Source of the DNA: Pedobacter roseus
GTDB taxonomy: Bacteria > Bacteroidota > Bacteroidia > Sphingobacteriales > Sphingobacteriaceae
Assembly (NCBI RefSeq): GCF_014395225.1
Contig: NZ_CP060723.1
Coordinates: 248,001-312,000, forward strand
Length of the DNA: 64,000 nucleotides
Direction: 5' to 3'
Below, piece after piece: positions 46,427-55,108 of this stretch (the first letter of the stretch is position 1; each line of letters starts with the position of its first letter). Under the pieces are notes generated by a model. It worked only from the letters and a program-made list of their open reading frames with translations, did not search any database and was not told the DNA's origin. Made by a program: the position numbers and the translations under genes.

Positions 46427-47557
46427 ATGAAAAAAACAAACCTATTGCCATTATTATTCCTAGCGGTTCTCTTATCGTGTAAGAAAGATCAAAAAGGGAC
46501 CTCAACAGAGGATAAAGACAGTGATCTTCTAAGTGTTTTCCAGGATAAGAAGACTGTTCCAAACCCTATCGTTAATCTGAGTAGCTCCAGCGTTAATTCC
46601 CTGGGTCTGATTGCAGCAAAAAAGCTGAGCAGTACGGTCATCGGCGAAACGACATGGCCAGACAATCTTGGAAAAACGGTTACCGTTGAATCAGACGATA
46701 TCATGGTATCCAACGAAAATTACGATTATGCTTATCCTGGAGCGATCTTCAACAGTAAGTTAATAGCAGATAACTACTCCTTCAGCGCACTTACAGAACG
46801 GGACTATGATGTACTTCCGATAAGGGCAAGCCTATCGATACCAGGAACAAATGTGGGAGGGACAATTAACTATCCCGGTCTCGACTATACCCGTGATTTT
46901 GTAGGCCAAGTGGTAGCAAGACAGGGGAATGTTCCGCAAATAAACAGTTTTTCTTACACCTCAAGCCAGTTTACAGACTATAACGAACTGAAATATACCT
47001 TCGGCGCGAATATCAGTATCGGCTCAATCGTGAATGTCGGGGTTTCGGGGGATGGAACAAAAATCAAGAAAAAAACAGGTATTATCGCCAAGTTTACACA
47101 AGAAAACTTTACTGTGGATATGTCATTGCCGAAAAAAACGGAACTCATCAGTGTAGCTGACGCAAATGCACTGATGGTCGACTATGCTCCGGTTTATGTG
47201 AATTCAGTTACTTATGGAAGATCTGGGGTCTTTATTGCTGAAACAGATGCATCTTATGAGGATTTTAATCTGGCTTTTAAAGCTGGTTTGAATATCGGTG
47301 TCGTGAAATCCGATGCCAGTTTGACGGTAGCGCAGAAAGAATTGTTGGACAGGGCGAAGATTACCATTTATATGAAATTCGGTCCTGGTAAAGCATACGT
47401 GAAGACAGTTGAAGGATACGACGCATTCAAAAACGCAATGCTGGAAGGCGCTTCTGTGAGCAGCGACAGTTATGGCGGCCCAATTTCTTTCAGGATGAGA
47501 AATCTAAACAACTTTACATTGTTCAAGACCATTTTCAAAATCGATCTAAAATTTTAA
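46427..47557 (+). CDS. CDC-like (thiol-activated cytolysin family) lipoprotein, short form (CDCL 2)
   Basis: A 376-residue lipoprotein (lipobox VLLSC, Cys18). The cytolysin-like segments are clearest here: YAYPGAIFNSKLIADN (101-116; CDCs have YPGA...DNxL), LPIRASLSIPGTNVGGTI (130-147), QFTDYNELKYTFG (181-193), AKFTQENFTVDMSLP (221-235) and YVNSVTYGRSGVFIAETD (257-274; CDCs have YVSSVAYGR...LET). It ends at the equivalent of CDC domains 1-3 (GPISFRMRNL), so the membrane-binding domain 4 with its undecapeptide is missing, as in short CDCLs. It should form or assist an oligomeric pore. Confidence 0.8.
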   Translation: MKKTNLLPLLFLAVLLSCKKDQKGTSTEDKDSDLLSVFQDKKTVPNPIVNLSSSSVNSLGLIAAKKLSSTVIGETTWPDNLGKTVTVESDDIMVSNENYDYAYPGAIFNSKLIADNYSFSALTERDYDVLPIRASLSIPGTNVGGTINYPGLDYTRDFVGQVVARQGNVPQINSFSYTSSQFTDYNELKYTFGANISIGSIVNVGVSGDGTKIKKKTGIIAKFTQENFTVDMSLPKKTELISVADANALMVDYAPVYVNSVTYGRSGVFIAETDASYEDFNLAFKAGLNIGVVKSDASLTVAQKELLDRAKITIYMKFGPGKAYVKTVEGYDAFKNAMLEGASVSSDSYGGPISFRMRNLNNFTLFKTIFKIDLKF

Positions 47558-47581
47558 TCGGCTTGTCCTTAACCATAAAAC

Positions 47582-48631
47582 GTGAAATTTAATCTTATTA
47601 GATTAGGCAGGAAGTTGTATATCACTTCCTGCCTTTTAATGGTGTCCGCAGCTTTTTTAACCGGCTGCAGAAAAGACTATATGAATCCTATATCATCAAC
47701 TGGTACCCGCACTCTAACCTCCCGGGGCCAGGTTAAAATGTCTGCCTCAAACCTCGCTATCGAATCGTCCAGTTTTACCGTGATGGACGACAATATCGAA
47801 GCTGTATACCTAGGCAACATTTTATCCGGTAAGCAGCTGTTGGATCTTTCCGAGTTCAACCCTCTGGTAAACTATCAGAAACTGCCCATAAGGATAAGCT
47901 GTTCATTTCCCGGAACAGATGTTGGTAGCACCATTGCTGTGCCCAGAATGTCCTCTTACTGGCAGTCAATACAGGATATCCTGAGGAAAAATAATTTTGC
48001 CGGTAACCAGATCGGCTCATTTGCATATAACTACATACCATTTAATGATTATGATGAGATCCGGAGAGAATTCGGTTACAATGTAAATGTAAGGGGTTTA
48101 TTTTCCTCATCATCTTCCAGTGTGGTCAATTCGGTAACAACCGTCAAAAAAAGATTTGGTTTTGTGGCCAGTTTTGAGGTAGAGAACTTCACGGCGGATA
48201 TTTCACTGCCCAAAAGGGACGAACTGGTCAATGATGCCGATTTTGCGGCCCTTGTATCTTCCAACGAAAACCCTTTGTACGTAAATTCCATATCCTATGG
48301 GCAAAGGGGTATTATCGCCGTAGAAACCGATATCGACCTGGAAGAAACAAACCGGGCTTTCAGTAAGGTTACCAATAAGATATTCAAGAAAACAACGGAA
48401 ACCCTTACAGAATACGAAAAGCACCTCATAGACCAGTCTTCAATATATCTTTTTCTTGTTGGAGGTCCTAATTCCGGAAGCCCGATGGTTATAGATGGTT
48501 ATAATTCATTCATCACCTATGTAACCTCCCTCGGTGATTTCTCTGCCGCAAACCCGGGTTATCCTATAAGTTTTAGAATGCGAAGGCTACAGGACAATAC
48601 ATTATTCAAACTTGGCATCAACATGCCTTAA
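47582..48631 (+). CDS. CDC-like lipoprotein, short form (CDCL 3)
   Basis: A 349-residue lipoprotein (GTG start; lipobox FLTGC, Cys29). It shares with CDCL 2 the segments YLGNILSGKQLLDLSEF (the YPGAI position), LPIRISCSFPGTDVGSTI, PFNDYDEIRREFGYNVNV (near 150-167), ASFEVENFTADISLPKRDEL and YVNSISYGQRGIIAVETD (from about 233), ending NPGYPISFRMRRL. No domain 4 is present. It is 24 bases after CDCL 2 and 9 bases before the signal peptide of the long form. CDCL 2 and 3 are clear paralogs and may be alternative subunits. Confidence 0.8.
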   Translation: MKFNLIRLGRKLYITSCLLMVSAAFLTGCRKDYMNPISSTGTRTLTSRGQVKMSASNLAIESSSFTVMDDNIEAVYLGNILSGKQLLDLSEFNPLVNYQKLPIRISCSFPGTDVGSTIAVPRMSSYWQSIQDILRKNNFAGNQIGSFAYNYIPFNDYDEIRREFGYNVNVRGLFSSSSSSVVNSVTTVKKRFGFVASFEVENFTADISLPKRDELVNDADFAALVSSNENPLYVNSISYGQRGIIAVETDIDLEETNRAFSKVTNKIFKKTTETLTEYEKHLIDQSSIYLFLVGGPNSGSPMVIDGYNSFITYVTSLGDFSAANPGYPISFRMRRLQDNTLFKLGINMP

Positions 48632-48640
48632 TTTTTTTCT

Positions 48641-48775
48641 ATGAGAACTTATATTTTTTGCATATTCTTCTTGGCAGCGATAATAAGCAGCTGTTCAAAA
48701 AGAGATTATAATATTCCCACAAATACGGATGGGGCAATTGCGCTTAAGGCCCAGAAATGGGCATGGTCAAGATAG
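48641..48775 (+). other. Out-of-frame lipoprotein signal of the long CDCL
   Basis: ATG at 48641, 9 bases after CDCL 3, encodes MRTYIFCIFFLAAIISSC, a complete lipoprotein signal, then SKRDYNIPTNTDGAIALKAQ, and stops at 48775. The body of the long CDCL opens at 48757 in another frame, 116 bases from this ATG, so one base is missing. An added base near 48752-48757 would give ...IALKAQEMGMVKIAG. Confidence 0.7.
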
Positions 48776-50169
48776 CCGGAGCAAAGGTTTCCACTTTTGG
48801 CGGTTCCAAGTCGTTGGGAGAGGTGCTGAAAGGGAAAACACTCAGTTCGGGCGGTATCATGTTCGGAGGGGACGGACCTCAGATCATCAGTGCTGTCCAC
48901 CTCAATCCTGGAGAGTTCTGGACTGGAAGCCAGGTAGGGATGACTTTTACAGGTTATGCCGATGAGTTTACGATGCTGCCCGAGTGGCTAGGGCAGCTTG
49001 ATAATTTCTATCTCGGATCACTGATCAAAGGAAATAGTATAGCTTCACTTGAAATGGCACCACTGTCCGAAAGGCTGGGCGAATACCAGTCTAGGAATAT
49101 AAGTGCTTCTATTTCTCTACCGCTTAAGACCGTCTCAGGCGTGTATAACCCTACCGAGCTCCGTACTTCAGAGTTCTACAGCAGACTTTTGCTCGCAAAC
49201 GGGATGCAGGATCCACAGCGGTCATCATACAGCTATACTATCCAGGAATTTACCTACTATGATGAGCTCAAGACTGTTTTTGGCTCAAATGTAAAGGTCA
49301 ATGCACTTTTTTTTAGTTCCGGATCGACTTCTACAAACGGCGCCTTAAAAATTTCAAAATCTACGGGCTTGGTGGCAAAGTTCACCCAGAAAAACTTTTC
49401 ACTTAATATGGACGTACCTATACAGGGTGAACTGTACGATAACCTGAACCTCGCCGCCCTTGGTAACCAGTGGCCTGCATATATCAGTTCTATCACATAC
49501 GGATCAACCGGCGTATTGGTAATAGAAAGCGATGAAGATAGCGAAAAGGTAAATAGCACCTATAGCAAAGCTTTTTCGGTACTCGGTGGACTGGTCTCGG
49601 GTGGTAACGATCTCACCGAATCAGAGAAAGGAACGATCAGTAAATCAACGATGAGGATCTATTTTATCGGACCTAACGGGGTGGAGGCGGTTAAGAGCAT
49701 TTTCTCCTTTGAGGAACTTGCAGCATACATCAAAAAAGGCACTTCGTTTTCTCCCCAGTCGCCTGGTGTACCGATTTCTTTCAAGATGAAATCGCTTCCA
49801 GATCATAAGACACTAAAAAACGATTTTGTGATTGATGTGCCGATTAAGCCCTTCTATGTGAAAGCGGAATTTACTGCAAAGGATCCACGTCCTGAGAGCT
49901 GCCCATGCCACAATTTGAATTTGACCTTCTTTGCAGATGAACGCGGAAAAGTCCCCATCAAAATTTCGAAGGAAGTTCCGATATATGTGAACACAAAATT
50001 TGTAAGGATCGAAAGAGAAGGATCCCCCAGGGAAGGTTTCACCCTTACCAGAATATATGAATCGGAACCTCACTTCAGCCCTGATCTATCGAATAAAATA
50101 ACGATCAATAACGTATTTCTGATTATTAATGATGTTGTTCCCAGTCAGAATTATTCAATCCTAAAATAA
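48757..50169 (+). CDS. CDC-like protein, long form with extra C-terminal domain (CDCL 4)
   Basis: The open frame gives 470 residues from 48757; the real gene probably began at 48641 with a lipoprotein signal now out of frame. Residues 1-355 align in order with CDCL 2 and 3: FTYYDELKTVFGSNVKVNAL, VAKFTQKNFSLNMDVPIQGE, YISSITYGSTGVLVIESDED (from about 241) and GVPISFKMKSL. About 110 residues follow that the short forms lack, beta-rich, with a Cys-Pro-Cys-His motif (RPESCPCHNLNLTFF); this is in the place of CDC domain 4, but the ECTGLAWEWWR-type undecapeptide is absent. In known CDCL pairs the long form binds the target and recruits short forms. Confidence 0.78.
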   Translation: MGMVKIAGAKVSTFGGSKSLGEVLKGKTLSSGGIMFGGDGPQIISAVHLNPGEFWTGSQVGMTFTGYADEFTMLPEWLGQLDNFYLGSLIKGNSIASLEMAPLSERLGEYQSRNISASISLPLKTVSGVYNPTELRTSEFYSRLLLANGMQDPQRSSYSYTIQEFTYYDELKTVFGSNVKVNALFFSSGSTSTNGALKISKSTGLVAKFTQKNFSLNMDVPIQGELYDNLNLAALGNQWPAYISSITYGSTGVLVIESDEDSEKVNSTYSKAFSVLGGLVSGGNDLTESEKGTISKSTMRIYFIGPNGVEAVKSIFSFEELAAYIKKGTSFSPQSPGVPISFKMKSLPDHKTLKNDFVIDVPIKPFYVKAEFTAKDPRPESCPCHNLNLTFFADERGKVPIKISKEVPIYVNTKFVRIEREGSPREGFTLTRIYESEPHFSPDLSNKITINNVFLIINDVVPSQNYSILK

Positions 50170-50544
50170 AAGGTATATTGATGAAAAGGAGATACTGTAA
50201 AACGCTTATTCGGCTGGGGGATGTATCGATAATTGTTATTCGTTAGGAGAAATTATAGACTGCACTCCAGTGTTTTCTAAACAAAAAACTGAATATTAAC
50301 CTAATAATATACCCATAACAGCGCACAGAAGTTTGGAGACAAATGTGGAGATTGAATATTGTTACCGGTAGGTCGAAGGAACTAAATGGTTCTAAAGCTT
50401 ATCTGTTTCTTTCTTTTGCCATTTTCCCGGAATGACGGATTTTTCTTGTCTGTAAGTAGGTAGGAAATCATGTGCAGATAAAAAAGTATGTCTTGCTATT
50501 GCCGCTCATTTGGTTTAATGTTATTTTTGATGAAATCTATCTAT
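50170..50544. other. Intergenic stretch after the CDCL operon
   Basis: No gene or clear terminator is seen. A palindrome TTACCGGTAGG-type core lies near 50360, and the rest is ordinary AT-rich DNA. Confidence 0.35.
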
Positions 50545-50988
50545 ATGAAAAAACAAATATTAGGGGTATTTATGGCCTTGTCCATTCTGACCGCCTGCAA
50601 AAAAGAAAAACCGGATGAAATACCCGGGAACAGGGAGACAGCTAAAGTCGCATTTGAAATTATTTCTGAGAGTAATTTCAATTATTCCCTTTTAGGACAG
50701 CACCCAGGTCCCAATACCCTTGTTTATAGTTCCGTAGATGGAAAGACAATGGAGCCGACCTTTTCTTTGCTAACAAGCATTGACCGATGGTCAACAGTGA
50801 TTACCGCAAAGGATATCAAAAAGGGAGATCGTGTCAGAATGTTCGGATCAATTATGGTCGAATCTTCCGGGAAAAAAGTTGTTTCCAGGATTTACGTTGA
50901 TGATAAGGTCGTTACAGAGTCCAGCAACACGGCAAGCTCATCACCATACGGCGGCGAGGCAAAAATTGACTTATCCTATACTTTTTGA
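50545..50988 (+). CDS. Small MmpS-like lipoprotein
   Basis: A 147-residue lipoprotein from the ATG at 50545 (lipobox ILTAC, then KKEKPD); the frame continues upstream to 50488 but the signal peptide fixes this start. The mature part is one beta-sandwich: TAKVAFEIISESNFNYSLLG, then WSTVITAKDIKKGDRVRMFG and SRIYVDDKVVTESSNTASSS. The pattern, with a final VDDKVV strand, recalls MmpS-type accessory proteins. It lies 375 bases after the CDCL operon on the same strand. A role as partner or self-protection factor is possible but unproven. Confidence 0.65.
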   Translation: MKKQILGVFMALSILTACKKEKPDEIPGNRETAKVAFEIISESNFNYSLLGQHPGPNTLVYSSVDGKTMEPTFSLLTSIDRWSTVITAKDIKKGDRVRMFGSIMVESSGKKVVSRIYVDDKVVTESSNTASSSPYGGEAKIDLSYTF

Positions 50989-51198
50989 TAAAAGTAGATC
51001 ATGCTATAAATCCTTATTGAATTTGGCATTTTCTTTCTGACAAAAGTGACCATTGATGTTCAATCATCATGGTCATCTTTAAAATGTATATTAATTGGGG
51101 AAAATTTATCCATTTAAATCCATATCGCAAAATTCATAACAGCAAGATAATCGATGGTTTAATCCAAATCTAATTTCTGCTAAACTATTCGAGATTCT

Positions 51199-51621
51199 TT
51201 AAAAGAAAATGTCGATGTAGTCTGTGGTTTCGCCGTCGCAGTTGAGCATTTGCTGAAGACGCCAGTATTTTCTAACGCCTGTTGCTTTGAAGATGAAGAG
51301 TCCGGTAAGCTCGCAGGGCTGCCCGCCGTTACTTGAATTTATTTTGGAAATGATTGTTCCATTGAATTTTAGTGTACGTCCCTTGTTTAAAAATGTCCCT
51401 TTTATGGTAACGTACTCGTTGGTCTGAGCATCCTTCTGGCTGCCTTCAATGCTGTATTCATCCTTTCCGATTGGTTTGATGTTGACGCTACCTGGATTGT
51501 TTTTGTTAAAGCTGATCCACTGAATGGTAAAAGCATGCAATCCGTTGCGTACCGGCTTTTCCTGAGAACGGGCTGGCAGGGTAAGTAGGAAAAGCACTGC
51601 AATGATGAGTATATTTTTCAT
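51199..51621 (-). CDS. Small secreted hypothetical protein
   Basis: A 140-residue exported protein from the ATG at 51621 (signal MKNILIIAVLFLLTLPARSQ); a GTG at 51657 opens the same frame but would disrupt the signal. The mature domain is beta-rich (HAFTIQWISFNKNNPGSVNI, KDEYSIEGSQKDAQTNEYVT, RTLKFNGTIISKINSSNGGQ) with a Cys pair (PCELTG and LNCDGE) that may form a disulfide. I do not recognise the family. It lies 38 bases after the RCC1-repeat gene on the same strand, so the two are probably co-expressed. Confidence 0.65.
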   Translation of the reverse strand: MKNILIIAVLFLLTLPARSQEKPVRNGLHAFTIQWISFNKNNPGSVNIKPIGKDEYSIEGSQKDAQTNEYVTIKGTFLNKGRTLKFNGTIISKINSSNGGQPCELTGLFIFKATGVRKYWRLQQMLNCDGETTDYIDIFF

Positions 51622-51659
51622 TTTGATATGGGATAGAGGTTTTATCAATGTATGCACAA

Positions 51660-52826
51660 TTATTTGCCCAGTGTTATTTTGGTGAAAACCTCTGCGCTCT
51701 TTTTAGATCCAAGTCCAAGCTCACCAAATGAACTCTGACCGGAAACAAACATGGTTTTATCAGTTTTGAGCATAAGGGTATGGTAATCTGCAGCGCTGAT
51801 GTGAGATACGTTATCGGTAATATGGATAAACCTGTTCTGATCTGCTCCCTGGATACCAAAGGTGCCGTTGTTGTTGTATCCCGATGCCCATAAGCTATTA
51901 TCGGTTTTGATCACAAGAGAGAAAAAACGCCCCCCTGCCATTACCGACACATTGTCCATCACTTTTACGAAGCTGTTCTGTTTGGTGTTGTTGCCTAATC
52001 CTAGTTCCCCGTAGTCATTGGATCCCGCTGCCCAAAGGCTATTGTCTGTTTTGATAATCAGGGAGTGGTATTCAAGTGCCTTAACTGCTTTTACACCATC
52101 CATTACTTTTACGAAGCCATCCTGATCAGTGTAATTTCCGAGACCGAGCTCGCCTTCTATGTTCCGGCCGCAGGCCCAAAGGCTATTGTCGGTTTTTAAC
52201 ATTAGTATATGGTTCATTCCTGCGGAGATAGAAAGTACGTTGTCTGCGATTTTTGTATAAGTGGAGACCACATTTGCATTTGAGTAGGCTGTGCCAAACA
52301 AGTTGCGGTGGTTAAAGCCCACTGCCCAAAGACTATGGTCTGCTTTGATGATAAAGCCGTTCTCTGTGCCAGCTTCAATCTGCTCAGCACCATCGAAAAC
52401 TTTTTTAAATTGTCCATCAAACGGTGCGCTGCCTGTACCCAACTCTGTGAAATCGTTACTGCCAGAGGTCCATACCGTGTTGTCGTTTTTTAGCACCAAA
52501 GCACGGCTATCTTTGATGGAAACATCTTTTGCCTGGGCCATAACGCGTATAAAAGTGGTCTGTTTTCCTATGTTTCCTGCGCCAAGCACCATACTGCTGT
52601 TCTGCCCTGTTGCCCAAAGGTTACCCTGTTCATCAATTGCCATGGTATTACCGAAGGATGTTGCTACTTTAAGAAAATAAGAATCTGCTGAAGTAGGAGG
52701 TACTGGTGGATTTGGTTCATCGCCACCGCCTTTTTTCTTGCAGGAAGTAACCGAGAGTGATACCAGGAGTGTGAAAAATAAAGTGCAAGACTTTAGAGTA
52801 GTTGAAAGCGGGTATATTTTTGTCAT
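51660..52826 (-). CDS. RCC1-repeat lipoprotein
   Basis: A 388-residue lipoprotein (lipobox SVTSC, then KKKGGGDEPNPPVPP linker). The rest is a beta-propeller of seven RCC1-type repeats; typical blades read SLWACGRNIEGELGLGNYTD and SLWAAGSNDYGELGLGNNTK. It is expected on the cell surface or in the periplasm, where such propellers bind proteins or glycans. The family is varied, so no ligand is proposed. It is followed by the small secreted protein gene (38 bases) and diverges from the alpha/beta hydrolase gene. Confidence 0.88.
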   Translation of the reverse strand: MTKIYPLSTTLKSCTLFFTLLVSLSVTSCKKKGGGDEPNPPVPPTSADSYFLKVATSFGNTMAIDEQGNLWATGQNSSMVLGAGNIGKQTTFIRVMAQAKDVSIKDSRALVLKNDNTVWTSGSNDFTELGTGSAPFDGQFKKVFDGAEQIEAGTENGFIIKADHSLWAVGFNHRNLFGTAYSNANVVSTYTKIADNVLSISAGMNHILMLKTDNSLWACGRNIEGELGLGNYTDQDGFVKVMDGVKAVKALEYHSLIIKTDNSLWAAGSNDYGELGLGNNTKQNSFVKVMDNVSVMAGGRFFSLVIKTDNSLWASGYNNNGTFGIQGADQNRFIHITDNVSHISAADYHTLMLKTDKTMFVSGQSSFGELGLGSKKSAEVFTKITLGK

Positions 52827-53014
52827 GTCGATTTGTTGAAGGCTTATTTATGCCTTTAGATAAATTTTCTAATTAAAATATGGTAACCGCTGGAAATACC
52901 ATTTTGTTTTCAATATCCAGGCTCTTCTTTTCTAATCTGGCTTTTGAAAAAATATTTCTTCACCAGGTGTAAGAAATTCAGCAGGCTGTTTACTAACAGG
53001 TAAATTCAGAAAAT

Positions 53015-53896
53015 ATGAAAAAGAAAATTTCAATTTTGCAGATGGCATTAATCGCTTTTTTAATGGGATGCAGTTTCCTGGCAAAAAGTATGGATAATAT
53101 TCCTTTTAAGGTTAAGGTAACTGGAAAAGGTGATCCCATGCTGTTCATTCCGGGATTAACCTGCAGCGGAGAAGTATGGGATGAGACAGTTGCGCGGTAT
53201 AGCAAAAAATATCAGTGTCATGTTTTTACCCTTGCCGGGTATGCCGGGCAGGCCCCGATTTTAAAAACACCTTATCTTGATGCCTATAAAGACGCCATCA
53301 TCGCCTATATCAAGGATAAAAAACTTGACAGGGTTGTGTTGGTCGGTCACTCAATCGGCGGATTTTTATCTTTGCGCATTGCAACCGAGCTTAAAGAACA
53401 TTTGAAAAAAGTTATTATAGTTGATGCGCTACCGTTTTATGCGGGGATGCTGAATCCCGGAGCAAAGAATGGTTTCGATGAACGGGCAGCCAGGACAGCT
53501 CTTGAAGGATTTGAAAAAATGGACAATAAGGCGCTAAAAGCTAATCAGATGAATACGGCCAAATTTTTGTGTGCTGATTCAACAAAATGGGATATGATCG
53601 CCACGTGGGGAGCAACATCAGATCGTAAAACTATGGCATACAGTATGTTCGAAATGTTGGGTGATGATATCCGCCAGCAGATTGCTGTAATTAAAGTGCC
53701 TGTTCTCGTAATGGCGGCATTCGCACCAGTGGCGCAGTACCCGGCTTTTACCAGTGATTATGTCCGCTCTTCCTACAAACAACAATATGCTCAGTGTCTG
53801 AGCTGCACGGTTAAGGTAACGCCATCTTCCAAGCATTTTATCATGTACGATGCGCCTCAATGGTATTTTAGTGAAATTGATGCTTTTTTAAGCTAG
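53015..53896 (+). CDS. Exported alpha/beta hydrolase
   Basis: A 293-residue alpha/beta hydrolase with a hydrophobic signal (LQMALIAFLMGCSFLAKS; Cys19 could be a lipidation site). The nucleophile elbow is VVLVGHSIGG (Ser113), the oxyanion region is LFIPGLTCSGEVWDE, and a His near the C-terminus is in PSSKHFIMYDAPQWY. It should hydrolyse a small ester, lactone or amide in the periplasm. It lies 15 bases before an ECF sigma gene, an unusual pairing. Quorum-quenching or antibiotic hydrolysis would be guesses. Confidence 0.88.
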   Translation: MKKKISILQMALIAFLMGCSFLAKSMDNIPFKVKVTGKGDPMLFIPGLTCSGEVWDETVARYSKKYQCHVFTLAGYAGQAPILKTPYLDAYKDAIIAYIKDKKLDRVVLVGHSIGGFLSLRIATELKEHLKKVIIVDALPFYAGMLNPGAKNGFDERAARTALEGFEKMDNKALKANQMNTAKFLCADSTKWDMIATWGATSDRKTMAYSMFEMLGDDIRQQIAVIKVPVLVMAAFAPVAQYPAFTSDYVRSSYKQQYAQCLSCTVKVTPSSKHFIMYDAPQWYFSEIDAFLS

Positions 53897-53911
53897 TTAA
53901 TCCGAGGTCAA

Positions 53912-54415
53912 ATGCCGATAAAAGAGGAAGAAGAGTTTAATGAACTGGTTAAAAATAATCATGCAAGCATATACCGGATCTGTAGGGCTTACCTCTATGA
54001 TGTTTCCCATGCAAACGATCTCTACCAGGAAATCCTGTTGCAGGTATGGAAGAGCCTGCATGGTTTTAAAGGTAAGGCCAAGGTGAGTACCTGGGTATAC
54101 CGCGTGGCGGTCAATACTGCAATCAGTTATAACCTGAAAAACAAAAAGCATGATCATCAATCCCTTCCCGATCAGATGCAACTTCCTTATCAGGATTCGA
54201 TGCCGGATAAAATTGAACAGGAAATTCAACTTGACCGCTTAAGATACTGCATCAGTCAACTTGAAACGGGCAACAGGTTAATCATTTCTCTGGTATTGGA
54301 AAATAAAAGCTATAAAGATATTGCAGAAATTACGGGGACAAGCATCAATCTGGTTGGGGTAAAAATAAACCGGATCAAAGCACGGTTACTTAAACTTATG
54401 CAAGAAACAAAATAA
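53912..54415 (+). CDS. ECF RNA polymerase sigma factor
   Basis: A 167-residue sigma-70 family factor. Region 2 reads YRICRAYLYDVSHANDLYQE, then VSTWVYRVAVNTAISYNLK; region 4 reads LVLENKSYKDIAEITGTSIN. It follows the alpha/beta hydrolase gene by 15 bases, and its stop overlaps the start of the membrane-protein gene by 1 base (TAATG), so the two are coupled. That next gene is the likely anti-sigma factor or membrane regulator. The set is not a FecI/FecR type, as no FecR or SusC follows. Confidence 0.92.
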   Translation: MPIKEEEEFNELVKNNHASIYRICRAYLYDVSHANDLYQEILLQVWKSLHGFKGKAKVSTWVYRVAVNTAISYNLKNKKHDHQSLPDQMQLPYQDSMPDKIEQEIQLDRLRYCISQLETGNRLIISLVLENKSYKDIAEITGTSINLVGVKINRIKARLLKLMQETK

Positions 54416-55023
54416 TGGAATTCGAAGACATTCAAAAAAGCTGGCATCAGCAGGCGGTTCAGCCAAGCCCAGATACGGAGATGCTCAATTTGCAGCAGAA
54501 CAATTGGCAAAAAAATCAGCAGAAGCTAAAAAGAGCCAATGTAGGCATGAGTTTAGGGTTTTTGGCTGCAATGGTTGGAATTGGTTGGGTTTATATTTCC
54601 TTTAAGGATGAATATGGTATGGCCTTCAAACTGAGCATTGCCGTTATATATTTTTTAATGATTGCCTTTCTCTTTGTCAGCTGGAGAAGTTATTCCTTTA
54701 AGCAGATCAATGCAGTTTCTAACAACCAGGATTACATTGAGCAGCAAATTAAAAAACTAATGTGGCAAAAGGATGTGATCACCAAATATACATGGATATA
54801 CACGGTATTGTTGTGGATGGCAATGATGTTATATATCTGGGAAATTACCATGGAGGCGACACCAACCTTCAGATATACCGCTATGGCTATAACTTCTCTA
54901 TACATATTTGGTATTACCTTTTGGAACCGGGTCAAGAAAAAGCAAAGGCAATTGGATGAGATAAATGTATTGATCAATGATCTGGGCGAGATGAGATCAG
55001 GATTAAACAGCTCTTTAAAATAG
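54415..55023 (+). CDS. Membrane protein, probable anti-sigma partner of the ECF factor
   Basis: A 202-residue protein. The first 45 residues are soluble and helical (MEFEDIQKSWHQQAVQPSPD); then come four hydrophobic segments in two pairs (VGMSLGFLAAMVGIGWVYIS, LSIAVIYFLMIAFLFVSW, YTWIYTVLLWMAMMLYIW, YTAMAITSLYIFGITFW), and a C-terminal coiled tail. The start overlaps the ECF sigma stop by one base. Small membrane proteins in this position often hold the sigma factor inactive; no classical anti-sigma zinc motif is seen, so the role is inferred. Confidence 0.75.
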   Translation: MEFEDIQKSWHQQAVQPSPDTEMLNLQQNNWQKNQQKLKRANVGMSLGFLAAMVGIGWVYISFKDEYGMAFKLSIAVIYFLMIAFLFVSWRSYSFKQINAVSNNQDYIEQQIKKLMWQKDVITKYTWIYTVLLWMAMMLYIWEITMEATPTFRYTAMAITSLYIFGITFWNRVKKKQRQLDEINVLINDLGEMRSGLNSSLK

Positions 55024-55108
55024 ATATTCTGGTAATTTTTGGCTAAAGCCTCCGGTTCCTGTTGATCAAGATTTGATTTTTTGGGTTATATTGCGTTGTT
55101 TAATTAAT

